Below, piece by piece: positions 45,803-56,631 of a stretch of 64,000 nt of DNA (position 1 is the first letter of the stretch; each line of letters begins with the position of its first letter). The position numbers and the translations under genes were made by a program. The notes below the pieces were generated by a model. It did no database searches. It saw only the letters and a list, made by a program, of their open reading frames with translations, and was not told the origin of the DNA. Location: positions 156,463 to 220,462 of the forward strand of contig BJOX01000092.1 in NCBI GenBank assembly GCA_009731375.1. The letters are read 5' to 3'. The stretch comes from Paulinella micropora. Taxonomy: Eukaryota; Cercozoa; Imbricatea; Euglyphida.

Positions 45803-46249
45803 GCAATCCATCCCACCAGGCCGACCAACGTACCCTTGAAACTTTTATTCGTTCAAGTGTAATTATTACTGACTGCATTCAACTGGAAACATTCAACTTT
45901 GATCACATCGTTCTCCATCAGTCTTGCGGCTATGATAATGCTGAAGCCATCGTTTGAAAGATCGGGACAAGAGCTTTCAAATGGCGCATTCAGCATTTTG
46001 ATATCACAAGTACTGATTGAGCCACATGAGTTCAAAGTTGGCAGGTTTTGCCATTAGACTGCGGTCAGCAATACATGGTTTTTGGGAGCCGCAGTAACAG
46101 GTCAGGGAGGTGTTTACCATGTTTTGCGCATCGACTTTAGAATGTGCCAGAGGGTTCCGACGTTTTTGTATTGTGTGTCCGTTCTTTCCACCCATTTCCA
46201 GCTGCGCTCGTGTTACTGAGGAATTGTTTAAGGGTTTTTTAAGTTCAAC

Positions 46250-46287
<38 letters not shown>

Positions 46288-46460
46288 TTGTTGTTGTTGT
46301 TGTTTTTGTTGTTGTTATACCAGTTATTATATTGTGTTGTGTCAAAGAACATTTGTTCTTGATATGACAGGCTCATCCCTACGAGTCAATATTCCCAAAT
46401 GTTTACATATTAACCCTTAACCGGTTTCAATCCCCAAAAGTGGCTTCAATCCCCACAAGT
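45803..46460. other. 3' flank of kinase C, no gene
   Basis: Parts (45890-46070) align with the flank of kinase A. A (TTG)n run lies at 46250-46315. Confidence 0.6.
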
Positions 46461-46467
46461 GGATTTA

Positions 46468-46810
46468 GTTTTAAAAACATCAGTGCTGATGTTAAAATGT
46501 TGTCCGACGCTACAAATTAATAAATTAAGAGTTGTTGGAGCGTTCTACGAAAGCCAGGATGTCATAGCTTATCTAGAAGTGACTTAAATGTGTCACTGAA
46601 GAATGACATCAACCCCCTTTTTTTTCTTCACATATTCTCTTTTACATTTCAGTGTGCATAAAAACATTAGTATTAATATCAATCGTAAAAATGCTGTCCT
46701 ATGCTACACATTAACAAATCAAGAGTTGTTGAAACGATTTGTGAAAACCAGAATGTCAAAGCTTTTCTGGAAGTGACTTGAATGTACCACTGAAATCACA
46801 GGCATCAATC
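46468..46810. repeat. diverged tandem repeat, two units of about 190 bases
   Basis: Units share AAAAACAT(C/T)AGT, AAGAGTTGTTG, CCAG(G/A)ATGTCA and GGAAGTGACTT-like blocks, with perhaps 70-75 percent identity by eye. No ORF. Confidence 0.75.
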
Positions 46811-48185
46811 TGTAAGTCTTGACTAGCCTCGGACAGGCAGCCTCCTGTGAGGAAATTACCAACCGGAATTCAATTGAATACACTATCAGACTGAGCACCT
46901 TAACGACCGGCTAAAATCTTTACCGCCGGTTGATAATTCACTCTTTTTGACGGTGGTTCATTAGATTCTCCTCTGACCCGCATGACGTTTCGATTTCCGA
47001 ACTCACTAACTCAGTTCAAAGTTTCGATTCCGTTCAGAAATGATCATAAGTTTCAAACGATCAAGTCAAAAATCTTTTTCAAGAAGAAAAGATCAACTAT
47101 TGCCCTTTTCCCACTTAAGATTACCTTTCCCCCCGATTTCCAGTGAAACACGCACGTTACGGTAAATTTGTGGACAAGGGACGGAAATACAATGTTTGAC
47201 AGTTGATTCGGAGTCTGAGATAGTAATAATTACCCTGTCACTCACGGACCCGGGCCTCAGAGTATCGTGGGCCGGGCCTTTATGCACTCCGGTTTGCTGA
47301 GGGACTTCGTTAGAAGCGCGGCGATGCTCAATCGACACTTTAATCCGCAAGTAGATAGCAGAACTGACAACTCAGAGATAGTATTGTAACGAAACTGAAT
47401 CTTGAAAAGTCCGCACGACTGTAATTATTACAGCATGATTATTCAACCGTCAAATCCTGGATGCCAATCATTCAAAATCCGTTACGTCCGTTACTCTTAT
47501 TGACTAGAACTACGCGGTTATTCGACTAGACGAATAAAATACTTTGCCACTCATAAAACAATTACTAACGGTAAACGTAATTAACCTTCCAACGCTCCCC
47601 CTTAGTTCTATGTCGATAATGCAAGTAATGATTAACTTGATACCTCTATGATTAATAACTATTGCCATGCGATAAATGACCTCCATTTCAAATTGTAAAA
47701 TTGAAATGGTTGTTAAGTCACAAAACTGAAAAATTGCCATCCCAGGCCAGTCCAACGCCTCTGCTTCCTTACCAAGTTGGCATCTCGATTACATCGATTA
47801 AAGCAGTAACATAAGTCATCCAGGTTGACTAAATTCGTACTTAGACTAAATTGTATTACCGACTATTACATCTAATACACTTAGTTGTGTCACGGTATGC
47901 CGTTCCGCCGATTAACAAGCAATGCGACGTGAAGTCCGATCAGACGAAGAAAGTCTTGGTCCCGCTCTTGCCGCGATTCGATCGATGGTGGTACTATCCA
48001 CACGCCTCGTTCGCGCTCGATTTTAAGTCCACGTGACCATCTTCTCAATGCGCTCGACCACCTGCGCAAGACAAGTCCTGCACACTCCAAAGAGAGAAAA
48101 CTCACAACAGAACAACATAAGTTGACTCTGCGGAAATTTGCGTATTTTACGTGAGATTACAGACTTGAGAAATAAACTTATGGAT
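46811..48185. other. probable 3' LTR and flank of the copia remnant at 48.2-48.7 kb
   Basis: No gene. On the minus strand a purine-rich run (complement of CTCCCCCTTAG, 47597-47607) is followed by GTTGGAAGG. This looks like a polypurine tract followed by the start of a copia 3' LTR. The LTR end is not identified. Confidence 0.4.
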
Positions 48186-48189
48186 CAGG

Positions 48190-48720
48190 TTTTACCATGA
48201 ACTTACTAACGAGATATTCAAACTCATCTTTTGGAACATGTTTTGTTAGTACGGACGGTCTGCAATCTGTTTCTTTGTCCCTACTTTCACAAATTTAATC
48301 TCATTGTCTCTCTGTGCGTGGTGAATGAAATGAAGTTCTAGGGTAAGTGTTTGGTGCGTGGTCCTGACATTCCCCTTTCAGCTGCTAAGATAGTCTGAGC
48401 GTTGTCTTCATAAAGCTCTATCGGTCCTTCTGTGCTATTTCTAACTCTTCCGTGATATGTCGGATAGCTAATCCCTCCCGTATACATTCTGCTGCCGCGA
48501 AAATTTCAGCGTCATTAGAGCTGAGTGCGATTCTTGTCTGTCGCTTTGACAACCAAGCTACCGGGTCTCCTCCCCAAAGCACTACATAACCTGTGCGTGA
48601 CTTTCCGGTCTTTTTACAGACTTTATGCGCTGCATCGGGCCACAGAGTAATCCGCGGGTATGTTCTTCCTTCTTGAGATGACCTAGGCCCGTGCTTTATA
48701 CCAACTTCTTTTGTAGTAAT
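48190..48720 (-). pseudogene. Ty1/copia RNase H remnant
   Basis: It encodes KSRTGYVVLWGGDPVAWLSK and QTRIALSSNDAEIFAAAE, then, across a frame change near 48420, YEDNAQTILAAERG and RTKHLTLELHFIHHA-like text. These are the Ty1/copia RNase H blocks (SGYxFxLGGGxVSW, ALSSxEAE, DNxxAI, TKHIDIRxHFIRE). The reverse transcriptase is absent. It is dead by truncation and frameshift. Confidence 0.85.
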
Positions 48721-48997
48721 AGAATTGGTAATTATAATTCGATAGGCCGTGTAACTCCACAGTTGAGGACTATTATCTTTAATGTTAGGACTGACACTTG
48801 TCAAGTGGACTTAAATAATTTCATTACGACGGATTATGACAATTGTTTTTAGTCAGGTCAGGACACGCGTTTTCAGAACGCGGCAATTTGTACCTCAATC
48901 TGTGTATTAGTAAAGTATTTCAGATTTGCCTAATCAAGCAAGTCACTAAGTGCTCCGGCTCGGTCACCGTTCCTGTCAAGAATTAATATAAAGGCTT

Positions 48998-49258
48998 ATG
49001 TCCTCTTCTGCGCTGAAGGATGCTGCGACCGCTGTTATGCAGGGAAAGGCGCCTACGTTCAAGGATGGTGTATCGGGGAGGAGCTGGGATGATTGGTTTG
49101 CGCAAGTTCGGGCGGACCTCGCGTCAATCGAGTGCTGGGAGTATGTGAAGCCACTGGCTGAAGTACTTCAATGGCGGATGGAGGTCGAAGCAGAACTTCG
49201 AGCGGAAGTCAAGGAGGCTAAGGAGGGTGCTGCAAGGCAACGACGTGGTGACGCATGA
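48998..49258 (+). pseudogene. copia Gag N-terminal fragment
   Basis: 86 codons including WDDWFAQVRADLASIECWEY, which resembles the start of a Gag helical domain. It overlaps the next frame at 49227 and is separated from it by a frameshift. About 150 bases of leader lie upstream (48830-48997). Confidence 0.6.
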
Positions 49259-51209
49259 TCTTACTCCACTTCAACGGAGGCGGATTACGGCCAGAAGAGT
49301 TCAAGTATTTATGTGGTTGTACAAAGGCTTGGAGTACGGGTTTGCGTCGGAACGCATCGTAAGGCACCTAGTCAGGGAGGAGCAGCTACGACCGGAAGAA
49401 TTATTAAGGCTTCTCCGGCAACGGTACCAAGGGAATGATGCTCATCAAAAACAGGAGAGGAACAACTTGGTGTGTGGGTGGAAATTTAATTGTAAGGAGG
49501 ACCTCCGCGCACAACTGAGCGACTTTGAGTCGCATTGTCAGTTCCTTGAGGCTCATGGGGAGCCGATCAGTGCGACGTTACGAATGCAGTTTATTAAAAC
49601 TGCACTTGGTAAATGTGAACATCGACATCTGTGGAAATCATTTCTGGATGCTCAAGTGGCTACCCCTGCTGCTACGTGGGATGAGTTCAAACAACTCTTT
49701 GAAAGAAGAGCGATCGCGAACGACGCAATGACCAAAGAGGAAAGGGCGATGGGTACGGCGATGGTGGCTACACAGCAGCAACGGGCAAGAGAAGCACCGG
49801 CAAGGGAAGGAAGAAAGCTGGAATGCTGTAACTGTGGAAACCCGCACAAGTACTTTACATGCACCATCAAGTGCAGGATCCCGGGACATGACCACCAGGG
49901 AAGAAGGTGCCCGACACTCAAAGATCAGTACAGGAAAAAGATGCCTCCGGAAGGAAACCAGAAACAGAACGCGAGCCAAAAGCAGAACGGAAGCGGCATC
50001 AGTGAGCTACGCTACTGGAAATGGTTTTATAACTTCGAAGTGGTACCGAGCGACTGGGAAGTGTACGTGAAAGGGCTTGAAAGAGAAGTTGGCCTGGACA
50101 CACCGGAGGCGATACTAAAGAGGGTTCCGAGGGAGTGCGAGTTTTGTGCCTTGACGGCGACGAAGAAATGCGGCCACTGCAAGATGGTGTACTGCTGCGG
50201 CCAATGGTGTCAGAAACAAGATTGGCAGACCCACAAGGTATTCTGCAAACTCACTCAAACGGAGGAAGTTAAACCGACATGGAAGGTGGTGATGGATAAT
50301 GAGGCCTCTGCTCCGGGACGAGGGTACGGTGGGCATGCGTCAACTGTGGCGATGATGAGAGCGGACATGGCGTATCAGAGGATGCTCCGCTTCTTCCATG
50401 AAGGGCCAACTGCTGGCAAGACCGGGCTGATGCCTAGGTACAACCGGGAGCTGCGAATGCGACCGACTGTGGAAGTGATGGAGTGGATTGATGTAAGCTG
50501 GGAGGCTCTCATGCAGGCCTTAGAAAAAGCGGGAAACGACAACGAGCGAATGATTCTTCGGGAATGGGCGAGGCAGTTTCCGTCACCGTACGCAATTGGG
50601 GATGAGGAGAAGAAATCGATGGATGGGACGACTGCAGTATCCGGCCGAGAAGGAGACCAGACGGGTCCGGTAGGGGTTGTACGACAGATGCGGGAGCAAA
50701 GGGAGATTGCAACTACGTCGACGGAAAGGGTGATCGGAGAGTGGAATGAAATGCAGACGACAATCACTGTTGAAACAAGCGAAAGTGCTTCTGTGGGCGA
50801 GACTGGCAACGACGGGACTGCGACTGAGCTCATGGAGGAGAGGAAGCCACCGAATACACCGATGGATGATGAACCTGCAGGTATGATGGCTGTGGATGGG
50901 GGAGATGGAATAGACAGGATGTCTATCTATCTTGATAGTGGGTCAACTAAGCACTTGGTACCTGATGCGACGATGCTGAAGGACAAGGAGGACGAACGTC
51001 TGGATCTCCGGGGAATCGATGGACCTACGAAGACAACGGCAATGGGCAAGATGAAGTTTACAGGGGTGACGGGCGAGGGTGAACCTCAGGAGGTGACGAT
51101 GGGAGAGGCATACTGCCTGGATACGCTCGACCGAGCGCTCTTCTCTGCGGGGCAGCTGCAGAAACGAGGATACGGTATTGTGCTACAAGGACGGTTTCTT
51201 CCTTACTAG
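49227..51209 (+). CDS. copia Gag-protease polyprotein with a MYND zinc finger
   Basis: 660-residue open frame. In order: Gag-like helical region (about 1-180); a Cys-rich zinc-knuckle variant near 200-235 (CCNCGNPHKYFTCTIKC, then PGHDHQGRRCP); a MYND zinc finger at residues 304-340 (50136-50246); a low-complexity linker; and a retropepsin active site DSGSTKHLV at residue 570 (50934). The MYND pattern is complete: CX2C, CX2C, then YCC, WC, and a final HX3C with the usual CQKQDWQTHK text. MYND fingers normally bind proline-rich partner proteins and are not part of standard copia Gag. The frame stops at 51209, just after the protease region, so the polyprotein is cut off from integrase and RT, and the Gag start is frameshifted. 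The element is probably dead, but this section has stayed open. Confidence 0.82.
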   Translation: MLQGNDVVTHDLTPLQRRRITARRVQVFMWLYKGLEYGFASERIVRHLVREEQLRPEELLRLLRQRYQGNDAHQKQERNNLVCGWKFNCKEDLRAQLSDFESHCQFLEAHGEPISATLRMQFIKTALGKCEHRHLWKSFLDAQVATPAATWDEFKQLFERRAIANDAMTKEERAMGTAMVATQQQRAREAPAREGRKLECCNCGNPHKYFTCTIKCRIPGHDHQGRRCPTLKDQYRKKMPPEGNQKQNASQKQNGSGISELRYWKWFYNFEVVPSDWEVYVKGLEREVGLDTPEAILKRVPRECEFCALTATKKCGHCKMVYCCGQWCQKQDWQTHKVFCKLTQTEEVKPTWKVVMDNEASAPGRGYGGHASTVAMMRADMAYQRMLRFFHEGPTAGKTGLMPRYNRELRMRPTVEVMEWIDVSWEALMQALEKAGNDNERMILREWARQFPSPYAIGDEEKKSMDGTTAVSGREGDQTGPVGVVRQMREQREIATTSTERVIGEWNEMQTTITVETSESASVGETGNDGTATELMEERKPPNTPMDDEPAGMMAVDGGDGIDRMSIYLDSGSTKHLVPDATMLKDKEDERLDLRGIDGPTKTTAMGKMKFTGVTGEGEPQEVTMGEAYCLDTLDRALFSAGQLQKRGYGIVLQGRFLPY

Positions 51210-51310
51210 AGAAAAAATTAGTGTGCGCCCCGGAGAGAAGTTATTGGTAGGGGACTTCGATCCGGATACCTGTCAATACAGGTTCAGGACTTTACCAACA
51301 ACGAAAGAAA

Positions 51311-52291
51311 GTGCAGAGGGAGATACCTTTCCCTACGTTTCAATTGGCATTCTGGACAACGCCGATGAACCCTGCAACGCATGTTGACATGCAAAAGCTG
51401 CACGACATCTTCCACTTGTTCCTGCTAAACCTACAGGGGAGGGCGGGGACAAACGTGTCACGACACGAAGCATTTTATGGCAGACCGCCTCCCCACTACT
51501 CGGTATTGCATCCCTTTGGATGCATGTGTGTCTTCTACAAGGAGGGGAAGAAAGGGGAGGAGAAGGGGGAGCCAGGGGTCTTCATGGGGGTAAGTGTGGA
51601 GCAATCGGCATACTTGGTGTGGAGCTTCTATGACAAGAAGCTCAAGGCAACAGCGGACATCATGGTGAGGGATCCGACAACTCATGGGTGGCCAACGCTG
51701 TATCCAACAAGCAAAGTGGCTGTGTCGCCTCAACACTTGTTTCACTCGACAAGAGTGGTACGTGAAAAATGTGGCGAAAATGACGGGTACACCGGCAAAT
51801 CTTTTACGGACGACGAGTGGGAAGTGATAAAAGGTTTGGCTGGCGAAGGCGTCGAAGTGGATGTGCCAGTCAAAGAAGAAGTGCCAGTTACGGATACGGA
51901 CCTGGGAGTCGTTGCTGGAGAAGCTGGGGTCGTTCGACTGGTGGAAGGAAGCAATGTGTCGTTGGGGAATGGTCGGAGGGGGGTAGATCGACGAGTGGAA
52001 AACAAAGCAGTTGCAGGGGGAGATGCTCTCAACCCGGTAGTCCTCCGTAATGACGGAAAAAGGAATAGGAATGGTGTGCCAGTAAGGTGGGATGGGGCAG
52101 CTGTAACTGCATCGAACATCGTTGCACAGCCTCGCAACAGAGAGAGAACAAGGCCGGTTAACTGCAGGTCTGGGACATTTATGGTGTCGATTCCGGTTCC
52201 GTATCGCGAGGCAACAGCCTCTGGAAAGTTTAACGAGTCTAGGTTTGCAGACATCGATAAGCACCTGCGGTTGGAAGCGATAGTAGAGTGA
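51311..52291 (+). pseudogene. copia integrase C-terminal part (core deleted)
   Basis: The open frame contains RHEAFYGRPPPHYSVLHPFG and MCVFYKEGKKGE ... GVFMGVSVEQSAYLVW, matching the post-core end of copia integrase (PxExxxGxxPxxxxLRxFGC and GxFLGYxxxxxgYxVw). The zinc-binding and DDE core parts are missing, so about 300 codons have been deleted near 51420. The rest is a divergent linker before RT. Confidence 0.75.
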
Positions 52292-52294
52292 CAC

Positions 52295-52862
52295 GTGTCA
52301 GAAAAACCACCAGGAGAACCTCTTGTGCCAACGAGGTTAAATGTAGACTTTGAAAAGAGGGAGAGACGGTTGATGGTCCGATGGTGGAGGCAAAGTCACG
52401 AATCGCTGGCATCGGCTTTCTGCAACCGGCTTGGCAATACGACCGTGTCGACTTACCGACATGCAGAGTGGAGATGGTGTGGATGACGTGCGCTCTGGCA
52501 GTTCTGCAAGGTCTGGAGGTGTACAGTGTAGACGAGGAGAGTGCCTTTCCTAACGTGCGTTTGAGAATCCCTGTGTGGCTGAGGCCCCCATCTGGCTATG
52601 TACCGCCGAATATAGTATGGGAAGCAAAAGGGGAGTAAATGGTCTCAAGCCTTCCGGACACATTTACTAGAATGATCGGGTTGTTCCGACGCAGAAGAAA
52701 CTTGGCTTCAGCCAGAGCATAATCGACCCGGTGGTGTTTGGCAGAGTAGACGAGGAAACAAAGAAGACGGAGGTGCTGACGTATCGTGTAGACGACAGTG
52801 TGCCTCACAGCATATGCCATGATCCGGGCCTTGAGGACTATATCGTAGACCCGTGCGGTCAT
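52295..52862 (+). pseudogene. copia reverse transcriptase N-terminal remnant, cut by the gypsy insertion
   Basis: Across frames: KSRIAGIGFLQPAWQYDRVD, ALAVLQGLEVYSVDEESAFP (normally KxDVxxAF), LRPPSGYVPPNIVWE, then IIDPVVFGRVD and EVLTYRVDDSVPH near 52715-52800, a changed YVDD box. The match stops near 52862, where minus-strand gypsy pol begins. Confidence 0.78.
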
Positions 52863-52863
52863 A

Positions 52864-55800
52864 TCGAACGCCTCTTGCCATCTGCATCGCCTCTATGTGG
52901 CTTACCTCGTACACGTTGTCCGTGGACAGATCTATCATTTCCACTGATGATACGAGAGCCGACACCTCCGACTGAAACTCTAGCCTAGAAAGGCTATCAG
53001 CGACTACGTTTCGCTTTCCCGGTAAATAGACCATCGTGAAATTGAAACATGACAAGAAAGCTTGCCACCGCGCCAAACGGCCGGTTTGTTCATGATTCAT
53101 CAACCAAAGAAGGTTGTGATGATCGGTCCTAACCGTGAATAGAGGTCCTCCCCATAGATATTCTCTGAGCCTCTTGAGAGCCCATACTACTGCCAACGCC
53201 TCTCTCTGTCGCGTGCAGTAATTTCGCTCCGCCGCACACAGCTTTCTACTAATAAACATGATCGGGCGCAACTTTTTCTCCTCATCTTCCTGTTGCAGCA
53301 CCGCGCCAATCGCAAACTTAGATGCATCCGTGTCGACTACGAACGGCTTCGTAAAGTCGGGCATCATAAGTACTAATCCGCCGTCCTTGGGATCTTTGTA
53401 AATGAGATCTTTGAGCGTATTAAACGCCTGCAAAGCCTCCTCATCCCACTTCTCAAAGTCTCCAAAATCAATCATCTTCTCCAGCTTAGCCCGAGTTGCA
53501 CCCCAATCGGGTATGAACTGGCTGTAGTACTGTGCCATCGCAAGAAAAGAGTGTAACTCTGTGCGATTCTTTGGCAACTGTCTACTCATGATCTCCTCCC
53601 TCTTCTCGCGCGATATCGAGACCCTATTATGAGAAATCTCGTAACCCAAATACGTCACACTTGTCCTGGCAAGCTGACATTTCTTTAGGTTGCATTTCAG
53701 GCCAAATGCTCCGATGCGCCTGAAGACATCTGACAAGTGATCGATATGCTCTTCCATTGTGTTAGAGTATACGATGATGTCATCGATGTAACAAAATGCA
53801 TATTCTCCCGCCTTCTGTCCTCTCCTTCTCATAAAACCATCCTCCGACTGGTCGTCATATTGACCGCTCAACATCTTCTGCATCGCCTTCTGAAAGAGCC
53901 CCGGGGCCTGTTTGAGTCCCATTGGAAGCACCTTCCACTGGTATATTTCCATACCCACAACGAATGCAGTCAGCCATCTGGATTTCTCGTCCAGTGGTAT
54001 CTGCCAGAAGCCGTTCTTAAGGTCAATGACCGAATAGAATTTAGCATTCCGCAGCACCCTTCTGCCTTCTTCTAAGGTCGGCAGAGGATTTCTCTCTTCC
54101 TCTAGCACCTTATTCACACGGGCATAATTGATCGTCAAGCGCCATTCTCCTCCTGGCTTAGGGACGATTTTCGGTTGAGAGACAATTGGAGATGTAGATC
54201 TCTCAATAAAGTCCTCATCGAGCAACTGTCTCACATTCTCCTCCGCTATTTTTGCCTCATGTATGCTCAAATTTGCCCTCCGTGGTGCCGGAGATGGCTC
54301 CGCACCCGGTATCTTGTAAATGACAGCAGTGAAGTCATCCGACTTTACACCACCTGCCCGAGGAGGGTCGAAAATTTCTCTGTACGCCTCCATCTTAGCT
54401 TTGAGAAACGCCTTCTCTCTCTCCGAACCCACTCCTTCTTCTAAAATTTTCCGCGCCGCCGCTTGGAAATCTTCCTCCGACATCTTCTTATGCTCCTTGA
54501 GGGGCGCTAAGTCCTCCTCCAAACTCAAATCTTCCTCGGACAAATCGTCTAGTCCCGTTCTTTCATACGTGACTGTGTCCGGCTCATCATCATGACCCAG
54601 CCCGACAAGCATATCAATAAGGTTCGCGTATTGTATCGGAGCCTTACGGGTGTAGAAACCATCAAAGCATGTGAAAGCTTGAGGTATCAATTTCAACTTG
54701 TCCTGGGCTCTGAGCTTTTGCTTGTATGCACTGCTCTGCTCCCGAGACCCGAGTCGACAAGCCACCACTAACTGTTGCTTGCGAGAAGGAACAGGTATAG
54801 GATGATCAATAAGCCGGTCCCTTATCTCCTGTGCCCAGATCGCCTTCTCATTGTATGGCAGAATGACAGTATACGGCTTGTTACTCTCAAATAGAGTCCG
54901 TAGACACTTTTTCACTTCAGTTAATGAGCGCGGCCAGGTAGGCACATCGCCCCAAAAGTTCGTGATAAAAGTTTTAATGTCATCCGCTGGAGTATCGGGG
55001 ATACGCCCCTTCCTCCTTGGCACAAACGCCTCTCTCTTCTCATCTGACACCTTCGCATGGTAACAGTAGCCATTAGTAATATGGACATCTGCCCCGCCAC
55101 CTTCTGCGAATCTGGCCAACGACGGGCACTGTTTCGCAACACATATTATCTCCTCATTACGCGCTACGACTAAGTCATCAATAGACTTTCTGTCCCATGC
55201 GGGAATCGTAACCGTATACGCCTGCATCTCCGTCTCCCAATTGTCGGTCCAGGTCAGTTCCTCCGGCACTGTGACATAGGGGTGTACATAGGCTTCAGTT
55301 GCCTCATGTACGAAGGCCAACTTTTTCCTCTCCGTTGCTAGACTCAGCTCAAAAGCCTCGTATGAGTCAGTAGCAGTCATCGGATTAATATCCTCCTCCT
55401 CTCCATTCTTCACTCCATAAATCACCCGCCGTGCGGCGCAATCGATCACAGCCCCCATCGTAGCCAATTGGTCATACGACAGCAGGATTGAACCGTGGTA
55501 ATCGGGGACACCATAGAGGTCCGCACGATATACTCGACCGGATTTCAATTTGAAAATTAATGTGACGATGCCCGTAATTTCCGTACGGCTGCCTACCCCT
55601 TTTAGGGCCCCCTTTGTTTTTCTAATATTTTTGTCAACCCATGTCCGGTGACTATTCAAAAACTTCTGGCCGACAATATTAATATTCGCCATCGTATCAT
55701 TACCAACTTTTAATGTGGTTTGTAAAGTTTCACAAAAGAGGTCAGTGTAGCATAGCGCGTCCGGTCTATGTATACTAGCCGCTAGCACATGAATTTTTTG

Positions 55801-56199
55801 TTCTAGGGTTTTGAGTCTAAGCTCAAGTTCCTTGTCCTCCTTCCGTTCTTCCCTCTTTTCCTCCAACTTAACTTCTTGAGTCTCCGGGGCTTCCGGTATC
55901 TCAAGTGTCCGCTTGACAGAGTCCGGTACACTAGATGTACACTTGTCTACCGTAGAGACGGTTGCGTCCTTTGGCGGGGGAACGGTCCGCTGCTTCTTCG
56001 TAGGCGGAGACCTAGCCTTCAGTTGCGGCTTCCTCTCCTCCATCGCCTTCTTCGCCTTCCTATTCGCATCATTTATCATATTAGCTCTCGAAGGATGAAC
56101 TAGCAAATGCTTACCTTGAGGCTTGTGAGGCTGTGTGCCTTCAACTTCACGTCTAGGAGGAACGGAACCGTTCGTATCCTGTTCAGCAACAGTAGGCAT
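52864..56199 (-). CDS. Ty3/gypsy Pol: protease-like, reverse transcriptase, RNase H (integrase missing)
   Basis: The open frame of 1163 codons runs down to 52708, but from about 52862 on it is host copia DNA. In order: a Lys/Pro-rich N-terminus; a retropepsin-like fold near residues 150-260 with DTMAN where DTGA is expected and SYDQLATMGAVIDC in place of the second hydrophobic-Gly block; RT with WRLTINYARVNK, SVIDLKNGFWQIPL near 725, LPMGLKQAPGLFQ, and FCYIDDIIVYS near 805 (catalytic Asp pair); RNase H with PFVVDTDASKFAIG near 955, TREALAVVWALKRL-like text and RTDHHNLLWL. The chromodomain and integrase that should follow RNase H are absent because the 3' side is truncated. The frame upstream of the Met at 56199 is open back to a TGA at 56275-56277, beyond which the same frame encodes the RGG-rich Gag tail. 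Confidence 0.9.
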
Positions 56200-56274
56200 A
56201 ACTGTGACTGTCGGATTAAAAAGAACAGTTTTTATCTCCTTCTTTCTCTTCTCCTCCTCCCTCTTTTCCTCCCG

Positions 56275-56631
56275 TCATTCTAGGACTTCAACACGCTCAC
56301 CTGAGCCAGTGTCTTCGTCTTGACGTCCCCCCTCCGCAGCGGTATAAGCTTGCTGGGGGTAGTTGGAGCTGGAACTGGAGCTATAATTCCAGTATCCGTG
56401 TCCTCTGGGAGGGCGCGCTGGGGTCCGGCCTCCCCTTCCCCGATAGCCCCGACCTCTTGGTGCCCATCCTCTTGGTGTCCCTCGGGACCCTCGTGACGCT
56501 CCTCTCGTCTCTCCTCCTCTAGTCGGCGCCGCTTGTCGGCCCGCTGCTTCTTTCTCCTCCTTTCTCTTCATCTTCTCAAGGAAGGAAATGATGGCCTCCC
56601 GGAACCGTTCGCGACCATATTTGCATTCCAC
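56275..56631 (-). CDS. gypsy Gag C-terminal RGG-rich tail
   Basis: 118 codons in the same frame as Pol, rich in RG repeats (RGRGYRGRGGRTPARPPRGHG). This is typical of RNA-binding tails and may replace a zinc knuckle. It overlaps the end of the Gag frame (56568-56631) in a different frame, so Gag reaches it by a frameshift, either programmed or mutational. It ends in TGA followed by CGG, after which Pol continues in frame. Confidence 0.65.
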   Translation of the reverse strand: MECKYGRERFREAIISFLEKMKRKEEKEAAGRQAAPTRGGETRGASRGSRGTPRGWAPRGRGYRGRGGRTPARPPRGHGYWNYSSSSSSNYPQQAYTAAEGGRQDEDTGSGERVEVLE

